Shown here in pieces: positions 1-6,684 of a DNA stretch of 12,057 bases (position 1 is the stretch's first letter; each line of letters begins with the position of its first letter). A program made the position numbers and the translations under genes. Below the pieces are notes generated by a model. The model saw only the letters and a program-made list of their open reading frames with translations, was not told the origin of the DNA and did no database searches. The DNA lies in contig CAMJPH010000075.1 of NCBI GenBank assembly GCA_946407715.1, positions 1 through 12,057 of the forward strand, read 5' to 3'. Source of the stretch: an uncultured Bacteroidales bacterium. GTDB lineage: Bacteria; Bacteroidota; Bacteroidia; Bacteroidales; WCHB1-69.

Positions 1-2852
1 ACCGCGCTGTGGCGGTCCACATTGGAAACCGTGATATCCGTGGGTGCGGGACAAGCAGGCTGCCTGTCAATAAGCACGCGGATCTGGTTTTTCGAAGTGG
101 TGCAGTAATTATTGCTTGCACTCGGGCTGCTGGGATCTATGTTACTGCCATCTTGATAGCTGTAATGACCCTGATTAGAAGAGACTGTATAAGTGAGGAA
201 CGAAGTATTGCTTTTGTAACTACCCGTGTTATCATCAACGATAATAGCCACATTGCGAGTGCCGTCATACTCAAACGGCGTGTCAAGCGTGATAGTCGTC
301 CAGTCATTGTCAGCGAAACTCACCGTGCCGCTGAACACTTTGTTGGCTGCGGAGACCTGAATCCAGTCAGAACTGCTTGAGAAGCTGCTCTTGGTAGTGC
401 TCACCATATAAATGTCCAAATCACGGTTGCATTGAATAGTGTTGTTCTTGTAGAAGTCAATGCTCAGAATATCGCCGGCCTCGCCCAATTCCGCAGTAGT
501 GTAGATTTGTTGTGTAAGGGAATAATTATAATAGTTGTTGAAAGGCAGGAAATTGCTCGTGGAAGTGCCGGAACCGATAGTCACCATGTCGGAAGGCACG
601 AAGCTGACCACGTTGCTCCAAACGCTCTGCTCGTCACCGCAGTTGGCGCGCACCTTAACGGTATAGGCTGCCTCGGCGGTGAGGCCGGTCAGCGTGTAAG
701 GATTGGCAGTGACGTTAATAAGGTTGGTTTCGTCACCGTTAAGGCAAATCTGCCATGCCGTGACCGTACCGTTCTCCGTCCAGCTTAACGTGGCGGTCGT
801 GCTGGTGGTTTCCGTGACGACAATATTGTGAGGTTTCGGACAGGCTGAAAGACCGCAATCGACCGTATAATTGGTGGTGGTCATTGCACCGATGCCGGAA
901 ACAATCACGTCACCGAACACATCCAATATTGAGTAGGAGCATTCACTGTTGTAGCTGCCGTTCACCCACACGAACTTGATGGCTCTGCCGTTGCAGACAG
1001 AAAGTGTGTAGGTTTGTGTTTCGTTGGCATCGGCGGCATTTGTGTTGGAAAATGTTCCAAGCACCTCATTGGAGGCCTCATCCACCACTTGGATAGCGGC
1101 ACCGTTCCAACCGTCGCCATAGCTGTCAGTAAGCTCAAACGTAATATCGCAACGGTCTTGGGCAAGACAATCGGTGGTGAAACCTACAGCATCGGTCCAG
1201 TCGCTCAAGTCACCATCACCACAGTCGGCCTGCACCTGCACATCGTAATGCGTGGATGAGGCGAGATTGGTGAGCGTGTAAGGGCTTGTGACATTGGAAA
1301 TGAGGGTGTTGTTCAGCTTGATATTGCAAGATTGGGCTGTGGAAGACCAGCTTACCACAGCGGAAGTGCCGCCATTGTAATTGACCGTCACATACTTAGG
1401 TTTCTTGCAAGAATTCGTGTCCGTGCTCACCAACTGCACATTTTGGGTCAGCTTGGCACCGTCAGACACGTTCACGGTGATGGTTTTGGAATTATAGCCC
1501 TCGGCGGAATAGGTCACCGAATATTGCCCACCTTTGATGGGACGATGATAAGTGCCGTATGGCAATGCGGTTTCCACGTAAGAGTGGTATGCGTCGTGGT
1601 TGTTAACATAGACCATCGCCTGCAGCGGCTCGCCCGTTAGCGAGTCAGTTACCGTGCCGTGGATGCCGTAGTTGGCTTCCTCAATGAAGTTCAGCAGGGA
1701 GTGGTAGGCATAGTTCCAATAATTCGGAAGCACACTGGTGGAGAGCACTTTGTCGCCCACCTCGATGGTGACGTGGCGTGTGCCGAGAAACCAGTTGTGG
1801 TAGTCCTGCATGGAACCCGTGATGACATACCAGTCGCCGCCCTCGGTGATTCCGTTGTTTTCCTCCGTGAAATAAGAGGACGAGTAGGTGTGACAGGTAT
1901 CGGCGAATTTGCGTCCCACATATTGCCACCACGCATCATCAGCGTGAGCGCGCGTCGATGTCCTCCAGGCATCCCACGGATAGTTGAAGACCTCCGCGCC
2001 ACCATGGAAGTTCGCGGCCAAGGTGAAGTTGTGTTCATCGAAGAACTGCATCATCGCCGACACTTCCGGCTCATAACCCGAACCGATGGTTCCCCCTGCC
2101 TGAGGAAACGAGCGGTTCAAATCCACCCCATTGTAGTTCGCTCTTGTGGAGGTCGGTGAAGTGTTGATTTGGGTGTTGGAAGTGTGGTAAGTTCCGTCCG
2201 GATTGTGCAGCGGGCAAATCCAGATGTCGAAGTTGTTCACCATATTCGTTAGCCGCGTGTTCGTGTTGTAGTTGGAGAGCAGCATGTCAATCAAGCGAAG
2301 CATGAAATAGTAGCCGACCACTTCATCGCCATGCATAGTGGAAGTGTAGAAGATGGAGGGTTTTCCCATATTGTTGTTGAGGTTATTGCTGATATGGGCG
2401 CAGAGAATCTTACGGCCGCCAGGAGTCGAAGCCAGAATCGTGTCTATTTTGCACAGATTCGGATAGCGGGTCTGGAAGGTGTCCATCATGGCCAAATAGG
2501 TGCTGTAGGTCGGATAGCGGTTCCAGCCATTGACCATCTCCGCATAATTCGTGGCCATTGTCACATCTACGTCTGCGCGTGTCGGCTGCACCACCGAATA
2601 CGGGATTTCCCGTGCAAGGAAATTGTCGTAGTCCTTGTATGACAGCCAGATGCGCGTGTTGAACGTGCCATCGGTGTTGCGCTGCACACGGTCAATGGAG
2701 AACTCCTGCGACAACGCATTCAGCGTGGTGGCATCCAAAACAGTCTCCACGTATGTTTCCGAATTAGGGAAGGTTCGTCTATCCTGCGCGTAAGCAGTCC
2801 CTACCAAAAAACAGGACAACAAAGTAAAAAGTAAAAGTTGGATTCTTTTCAT
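1..2852 (-). CDS. Secreted M14B zinc carboxypeptidase with modular FnIII surface region (3' end outside window)
   Basis: This gene encodes a predicted extracellular zinc metallocarboxypeptidase; about 950 codons are visible and no stop is reached before the edge. Residues 1-22 form a signal peptide ending AYA|QD, which supports the start at 2852. The M14 domain (about 110-385) shows zinc ligands H174, E177 (HGDE) and H283 (FHGG), substrate-binding N246-R247 in NGVDLNRSFP, Y351 in MQDYHNW and catalytic E364 in TIEVGDK. The DLNR and WY..TGSMQDY patterns, and the transthyretin-like regulatory domain directly after (about 396-475), fit subfamily M14B (carboxypeptidase D/E/N type). Then come an FnIII domain (about 482-560), a module with DSYGDGWNGA (W582; possible calcium site), a second FnIII (about 674-755), a Bacteroidetes surface module starting near M756, and the start of a third FnIII (CPAPTDITVSN). 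Export to the surface by the type IX system is inferred; the C-terminal sorting domain would lie outside. A lipobox-like LLSC at 11-14 makes a lipoprotein a weak alternative. Confidence 0.9.
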   Translation of the reverse strand, partial: MKRIQLLLFTLLSCFLVGTAYAQDRRTFPNSETYVETVLDATTLNALSQEFSIDRVQRNTDGTFNTRIWLSYKDYDNFLAREIPYSVVQPTRADVDVTMATNYAEMVNGWNRYPTYSTYLAMMDTFQTRYPNLCKIDTILASTPGGRKILCAHISNNLNNNMGKPSIFYTSTMHGDEVVGYYFMLRLIDMLLSNYNTNTRLTNMVNNFDIWICPLHNPDGTYHTSNTQINTSPTSTRANYNGVDLNRSFPQAGGTIGSGYEPEVSAMMQFFDEHNFTLAANFHGGAEVFNYPWDAWRTSTRAHADDAWWQYVGRKFADTCHTYSSSYFTEENNGITEGGDWYVITGSMQDYHNWFLGTRHVTIEVGDKVLSTSVLPNYWNYAYHSLLNFIEEANYGIHGTVTDSLTGEPLQAMVYVNNHDAYHSYVETALPYGTYHRPIKGGQYSVTYSAEGYNSKTITVNVSDGAKLTQNVQLVSTDTNSCKKPKYVTVNYNGGTSAVVSWSSTAQSCNIKLNNTLISNVTSPYTLTNLASSTHYDVQVQADCGDGDLSDWTDAVGFTTDCLAQDRCDITFELTDSYGDGWNGAAIQVVDEASNEVLGTFSNTNAADANETQTYTLSVCNGRAIKFVWVNGSYNSECSYSILDVFGDVIVSGIGAMTTTNYTVDCGLSACPKPHNIVVTETTSTTATLSWTENGTVTAWQICLNGDETNLINVTANPYTLTGLTAEAAYTVKVRANCGDEQSVWSNVVSFVPSDMVTIGSGTSTSNFLPFNNYYNYSLTQQIYTTAELGEAGDILSIDFYKNNTIQCNRDLDIYMVSTTKSSFSSSSDWIQVSAANKVFSGTVSFADNDWTTITLDTPFEYDGTRNVAIIVDDNTGSYKSNTSFLTYTVSSNQGHYSYQDGSNIDPSSPSASNNYCTTSKNQIRVLIDRQPACPAPTDITVSNVDRHSA

Positions 2853-2886
2853 AATGTATTCTTTTATTAATAATTAACGATTAGAT

Positions 2887-2913
2887 TCAATATATGATAA
2901 AACCAATTACAAA
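2887..2913 (-). promoter_or_regulatory. Possible promoter of the M14 carboxypeptidase gene
   Basis: On the minus strand a TTTG (2913-2910) is followed after 15 bases by TATATTGA (2894-2887), which partly matches the Bacteroidota -33 TTTG and -7 TAnnTTTG elements. The spacing is shorter than the usual 19 or so, so this is tentative. It lies between the upstream gene's terminator and the start codon, in the only AT-rich stretch available. Confidence 0.25.
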
Positions 2914-2927
2914 GGTGATTTTTTTGT

Positions 2928-2960
2928 AAAAGAGCCGCTCTTTCACGGAGCGGCTCTTTT
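2928..2960 (-). terminator. Rho-independent terminator of the PorE-like gene
   Basis: A perfect 13-bp inverted repeat (AAAAGAGCCGCTC at 2928-2940, its complement at 2948-2960) with a 7-base loop lies 20 bases past the stop codon of the PorE-like gene. In the minus direction the stem ends in TTTT. It separates this transcript from the carboxypeptidase gene, which points the same way. Confidence 0.85.
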
Positions 2961-2980
2961 TGAAATCTGGACTTTCAAAA

Positions 2981-5497
2981 TTATCTGTAGAGAATAACGT
3001 TTCTGTTTCTGTCGATAGTGAAGTCACCCCATTCTTCCTTGATGTACTGGTCGCCGACCACGATGGCGGCGGGCAGGTTCTTCTTCACAGTGACTTTCAC
3101 GTTCTCGGAGTAGTCATCGCCGATACGCAGTTCCTCGAGGTAGAGGATAGCGCCTTCGATGATACTGCCGTCTTCCTGCTTGATGGCACCGGCTTTTTCT
3201 TCAAAGTCTTCCAAGCTGATGAAAGACTCTTTCAGGAAGCGGGTGGCATCGGCGTAGTTCATGAAGATTTCCTCGCTGTTGTCGCCGATTTGGAATTTCA
3301 GGGACTTGCTGTTAGCATAACAAGTACCTGTGACTTTTTCACCATCGATGGTGACGGGAACGGTGCGTTCTTGAATCACGGCGATGCCGGTAGGTACTTT
3401 CGCGATGGTGTCATTTGTGGGCACGTAGTCGTCACGCAAGATGGCGAACTCAGTACGGCGGTTCAGTGCATGGGCGGCCTCCTGCTCCGGTTTCGACGGC
3501 AGTGAGTTAATGTAGTCCTCGGTCAAGTAGGTTCCTTTTGCGAAGAAATATTTTTTGCCGTTGTAAGTGGAGTACATGTCTTTGTCGAGGCGGCGCGGCA
3601 CACGCTCACCGTAGCCCTTCGGCACAATACGGTCGGCGGCGATGCCTTTCTCCAACACCAGGAAATCCACACAGCTTTGGGCACGCTTTTGCGACAGGAT
3701 GTCGTTCTTCTCTTCAGTGTCACGCGCATCGGTGTGGGAACGCAACTCAACCACAATGGTCGGGTTCTGTACCATAATATTATATAAGTACATCAGCGAG
3801 TCTTGATATTGCGGTTTCAGGTCCCATTTTGCCAAGTCGTAGAGGATTTCAGGCAACACGATAGGTTCTTTCGGGATGGGTTCGAGAGTGAAATCCTGTT
3901 TGAGGTCAGTGTTCTCGGTCAGTCCGACGGTTGTCTGCTTGGCAGTGTTGCCGCGCTCCCAGTAACCTTTCTTGGAAATCTTGATATCGTAGGTGGTTGC
4001 GCCGAGGATTTTGGTCTTGTCGAAGTGGTAGTAACCTTTTATGTCAGTGGTGGTTTTGTAAGAGGTGCCGTCAGAACCGACTATTTCCACCTCAACGCCA
4101 TCCATGTACTGACCGTTGTTCTTGTCGCGGACATAGCCGGAAAGCGTATAAACGAGCGGACGGAGGAGGAAGTAGTAGATGTCGTCGCCGCCGCGGCCAC
4201 CTTGACGGTTGGAAGAGAAATAACCTTTCGCAAGATATGGGGACTTGGATTGCGGATCGATGGCTTCATTTTCATCAAAGATGATGCCGATTTCATCGCC
4301 GGAGGAATTGATGGGGACCATCAGGTTCTCGGCATCGCCAAATTCACCGTTCTTATAGTGGGAGACGAAGAGGTCAAGACCGCCGAGGCCGGGATGTCCG
4401 TCGGAGGAGAAATAGAACTCCTCTTCATTGCGCCACACAGGGAAAACTTCCTGTCCTTCGGTGTTGATTTTGGGTCCAAGGTTGGTGATGTTGGTGAACT
4501 TGCCGGTTTTCTTGGTGCGGGTGGCTGTGTAGATGTCATAACCGCCGTATCCGCCGGGCATGTTGGAAGCGAACCAGATGGTGAGTTCATCATCGGAGAT
4601 GTAGGGGTGGACGTAGTTGTATGTGGAGTCGCCAAGGTCAACGATTTCGGCTTCGCCCCAAGCTTTGCCTTTCTTCATGGATTTGTGGATGTAGCAGCCC
4701 TGCACTTTCTTCTTGTCTTGCGGGCATTTGGTGAAATAGACGACGGAGCCTTTGCGGTTGGCGCACGCCTCGCCCTCGTTCACGCCGGTGTTGAGTGTGT
4801 TGCCCTGGTCCATGGAGGTCACAGGAGACCATTCGCCTGGCCAGTCGGTGTTTTTACTCTTGGGTTTCGTGGTGATATAGATGTCGGAGAATGCGCCCGT
4901 GGTCCATTGGTCGGTGCCTTTGCCGACGGAGCCTTCACGGTTGGAGGAGAACATGATGGCGTTGCGCTTGTCATAGTTTGCCCAACGAGGAGCCCATTCA
5001 TCCTCTTTGGTGTTGAACTTCTTGAGGTTTTCGACCTCATAGCGGGTGGGGTTCTCGTTCCACATTTTGGCTTTGTTGCAACCGTCGATGCGCACATCCA
5101 CACGCGGGTCGTCGGAAACGCGCTTTTTGTAGTTGTTGTAATATTTCAGTGCCAAGTCGTAGTCGCCGCGCAGGTTATAGATGCTGCCCAAATGGAAGAG
5201 TATCATCGGGTTGTCTTTCTGATAGTTCTTCTTTTCCAAGCGGAGATATTGTTGTTCGGCCTTCTTGAGGTCGCCCATGATGCGGTAGCACTCGGCAATC
5301 TGGAAAGTGGCGCGCTGAATCTCCACGCGGTTGGACTTCAATTTCTTAATTCCTTTCTTGTATTCGTTCAACGCATTTTCGTACTGGCAGTCGCGGAACA
5401 GATTGTCGGCAGGACGCAGGATGGATTGCGCTTTGATGCCGTAAACACTTGAGAATAAAACGCTTAAAACAAGCAATAGGATTTTGTATTTTTTCAT
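2981..5497 (-). CDS. PorE-like TPR / PD40 propeller / OmpA protein with a degenerate retropepsin-like C-terminal domain
   Basis: This 838-residue periplasmic or outer-membrane protein has a signal peptide (1-23, cut IKA|QS). TPR-like helices follow (about 27-145), then WD40-like PD40 propeller repeats with repeated FSSNR/FASN and GG.DIY motifs (about 165-445). A carboxypeptidase-regulatory-like domain (about 450-545) and an OmpA peptidoglycan-binding domain (about 550-690) come next. In the OmpA domain D590 in SHTDAR and R605 in LSQKRA are 15 residues apart, as in the diaminopimelate-binding pair of OmpA. This order is that of PorE, the type IX secretion component that ties the machine to peptidoglycan. 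It differs from characterised PorE in having no lipobox and an extra domain at about 712-838. That part follows the clan AA retropepsin layout (VPVTIDG, then an ADA helix, DGSIIEG, LRIG, VVGDQYI, FTID), but the catalytic D-T-G position reads G738-D-N-S. It is probably its own transcription unit, with a promoter at 5532-5539 and the terminator at 2928-2960. A role in type IX secretion is inferred from architecture only; a paralogue with another anchoring role is possible. Confidence 0.88.
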   Translation of the reverse strand: MKKYKILLLVLSVLFSSVYGIKAQSILRPADNLFRDCQYENALNEYKKGIKKLKSNRVEIQRATFQIAECYRIMGDLKKAEQQYLRLEKKNYQKDNPMILFHLGSIYNLRGDYDLALKYYNNYKKRVSDDPRVDVRIDGCNKAKMWNENPTRYEVENLKKFNTKEDEWAPRWANYDKRNAIMFSSNREGSVGKGTDQWTTGAFSDIYITTKPKSKNTDWPGEWSPVTSMDQGNTLNTGVNEGEACANRKGSVVYFTKCPQDKKKVQGCYIHKSMKKGKAWGEAEIVDLGDSTYNYVHPYISDDELTIWFASNMPGGYGGYDIYTATRTKKTGKFTNITNLGPKINTEGQEVFPVWRNEEEFYFSSDGHPGLGGLDLFVSHYKNGEFGDAENLMVPINSSGDEIGIIFDENEAIDPQSKSPYLAKGYFSSNRQGGRGGDDIYYFLLRPLVYTLSGYVRDKNNGQYMDGVEVEIVGSDGTSYKTTTDIKGYYHFDKTKILGATTYDIKISKKGYWERGNTAKQTTVGLTENTDLKQDFTLEPIPKEPIVLPEILYDLAKWDLKPQYQDSLMYLYNIMVQNPTIVVELRSHTDARDTEEKNDILSQKRAQSCVDFLVLEKGIAADRIVPKGYGERVPRRLDKDMYSTYNGKKYFFAKGTYLTEDYINSLPSKPEQEAAHALNRRTEFAILRDDYVPTNDTIAKVPTGIAVIQERTVPVTIDGEKVTGTCYANSKSLKFQIGDNSEEIFMNYADATRFLKESFISLEDFEEKAGAIKQEDGSIIEGAILYLEELRIGDDYSENVKVTVKKNLPAAIVVGDQYIKEEWGDFTIDRNRNVILYR

Positions 5498-5531
5498 TTT
5501 ACAACAATTTTCCTAATTAAATTTAAGGCGG

Positions 5532-5539
5532 CTAAAATA
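5532..5539 (-). promoter_or_regulatory. Probable -7 box of the PorE-like gene
   Basis: The minus strand reads TATTTTAG followed by CCGCC, close to the Bacteroidota -7 consensus TAnnTTTG. It lies about 35 bases upstream of the ATG at 5497, giving a short untranslated leader. No convincing -33 TTTG is visible at normal spacing. A near-identical element serves the opposite strand at 5588-5595. Confidence 0.5.
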
Positions 5540-5587
5540 CAAATTTTTTTGAAACCATGTGAAAAGGGATTTTTTCTTTTTTTTGTG

Positions 5588-5595
5588 TATTTTTG
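5588..5595 (+). promoter_or_regulatory. Probable -7 box of the TPR protein gene
   Basis: TATTTTTG is an exact match to TAnnTTTG and is followed by CCGCG. It places a transcript start near 5602, about a dozen bases before the ATG at 5615. That argues for this ATG rather than an in-frame TTG at 5549, which would lie upstream of the promoter. No clear -33 element is visible. Confidence 0.55.
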
Positions 5596-5614
5596 CCGCG
5601 CTAATTGTTTACGG

Positions 5615-6226
5615 ATGGAAAAGATTTACTTTACCGATTTTGTAAAAGCCGATATTGGTCACGCGCATGAAAAGTTGCGTGAGTGTCAGCGAAAATACCC
5701 GGCTTCGCCGTTGTTCAACATGTTCTGCCTCAAAGACGTTTCGTTAAAGATTCAGGGACGGCAGCGTGCGAAAATGCTCCTCACCCTACCCGACAAGCTT
5801 CGTTTCGATGCTCTGCAACTCGAAACCGCCCCGATTGTGGAGGTGCGCGAAAAGCCGCAGCTCAACATCGTGGAGAACCATCCGCACACCACATCGCCTC
5901 TGCACCCTATCTTCGTCAAGCACCCTTCTCCTGACCATGAGAACCGTCAGGCACTTATCGATCAGTTGATTGAAAAATTTTCCAAGGATGCTCCCAAAAT
6001 CATTTATTCCCCAGATGTGCATGATGCCGACGCCGACTACGGAATGGAAAGTTCCATTGAAGATCAGAGTATTGTAAGTGTTTCATTGGCAAATATTTAT
6101 GCTGATCAGGGCTACTATGACAGAGCCATACAAATGTTCGAAATATTAAAGTTGCATTTTCCAGAAAAAAATAGTATTTTTGCCGCCCGAATTGAAGAAC
6201 TGAAAAAAATGATGACAGAGGGGTGA
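5615..6226 (+). CDS. Small TPR-containing protein, function unknown
   Basis: This encodes a 203-residue soluble protein without signal peptide or membrane segment. The C-terminal part (about 155-196) looks like a single tetratricopeptide repeat plus capping helix, with the pattern SLANIYADQGYYDRAIQMFE then LKLHFPEK. The middle (about 85-150) is rich in Pro, His and Asp and probably disordered. The N-terminal part (MEKIYFTDFV..., to about 75) is compact but I recognise no family. Its place just before secG is one I recall for small TPR proteins in other Bacteroidetes genomes, which hints at a link to envelope biogenesis; that is inference. ATG at 5615 is preferred over the in-frame TTG at 5549 because the -7 box lies between them. 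The 82-base gap to secG and the secG terminator allow the two to share a transcript. Confidence 0.75.
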   Translation: MEKIYFTDFVKADIGHAHEKLRECQRKYPASPLFNMFCLKDVSLKIQGRQRAKMLLTLPDKLRFDALQLETAPIVEVREKPQLNIVENHPHTTSPLHPIFVKHPSPDHENRQALIDQLIEKFSKDAPKIIYSPDVHDADADYGMESSIEDQSIVSVSLANIYADQGYYDRAIQMFEILKLHFPEKNSIFAARIEELKKMMTEG

Positions 6227-6239
6227 TTTTGGCATCGTT

Positions 6240-6267
6240 TTTGCAATGAGATTCGGCGAAAAATTTG
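6240..6267 (+). promoter_or_regulatory. Possible secG promoter
   Basis: TTTG (6240-6243) and AAAATTTG (6260-6267) are 16 bases apart and resemble weak -33 and -7 elements. They lie 42 bases before the secG ATG. The -7 lacks the leading T and the spacing is short, so secG could instead rely on transcription from 5588. Confidence 0.25.
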
Positions 6268-6308
6268 AATTGTAAGTAATTAAATCATAAACTAAAAAGT
6301 TAAGAAAG

Positions 6309-6602
6309 ATGTTTACATTGTGTGTAGTATTAATCATTTTGGCAAGTATCGTGCTGGCTTTCGTCGTTCTGATCCAAAACTCCAAGGGCGGTGGTCTGGC
6401 TTCCAATTTCGCCTCCTCCAACCAAGTGATGGGCGTGCGCAAAACCGCTGACGTGCTAGAAAAAACCACATGGGGTCTCGCTGCCGGCATCATGCTGCTC
6501 TGCTTCGTCTGCGCTTTCATGTCCAAGAGCGAATACAATAGCCTCCATGGCACTGGCACCCAGGTCGAACAGACAACCACTGACGATGCTGCTGAAGAAT
6601 AA
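6309..6602 (+). CDS. secG: Preprotein translocase subunit SecG
   Basis: SecG is the small inner-membrane partner of SecYE that helps SecA-driven protein export. The 97-residue product has two hydrophobic segments (about 2-23 and 54-72). Between them is the conserved cytoplasmic loop with VLIQNSKGGGLAS (residues 20-32) followed by FASSNQVMGVRKTADVLEK, typical of Bacteroidetes SecG. The C-terminal tail (from about 73) is polar and acidic, ending TDDAAEE. The length is normal for the family. The gene ends 22 bases before a strong hairpin terminator, so it is the last gene of its transcript unless polymerase reads through into tig. Confidence 0.95.
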   Translation: MFTLCVVLIILASIVLAFVVLIQNSKGGGLASNFASSNQVMGVRKTADVLEKTTWGLAAGIMLLCFVCAFMSKSEYNSLHGTGTQVEQTTTDDAAEE

Positions 6603-6624
6603 CAGAAAAAAATGACGGAAAGAT

Positions 6625-6660
6625 AAAACATGCAATACCTGTTGGTGTTGTGTGTTTTTT
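6625..6660 (+). terminator. Rho-independent terminator after secG
   Basis: AAAACATGCAATACC (6625-6639) pairs over 15 positions (three G-T) with GGTGTTGTGTGTTTT (6644-6658) around the loop TGTT. The 3' arm runs into six T residues (6655-6660). It ends only 24 bases before the tig start codon, leaving little room for a separate tig promoter. Confidence 0.75.
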
Positions 6661-6684
6661 GTTTGTAATTAAAATATTGATTCA

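Noticed and set aside
2808..2852. Lipobox-like LLSC in the carboxypeptidase signal peptide
   Set aside because: The Cys is at position 14, early for a lipoprotein, and a clear signal peptidase I site (AYA|QD) follows at 22. Kept only as a weak alternative.
3803..5452. 549-codon open frame on the plus strand
   Set aside because: It lies fully antisense to the PorE-like gene, whose domains are unmistakable. Its product is a Val/Gly/Phe-rich string with no domain, as expected of a complement-strand shadow.
5566..5580. 15-base match (GGGATTTTTTCTTTT) to 11083-11097, both upstream of plus-strand genes
   Set aside because: The match is low-complexity and T-rich and does not extend further. It is easily explained by chance in AT-rich leaders.
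5549..5614. Upstream in-frame TTG start adding 22 residues to the TPR protein
   Set aside because: A good -7 box (5588-5595) lies inside this extension, and the added residues are an AT-driven Phe-rich string. ATG at 5615 is the better start.
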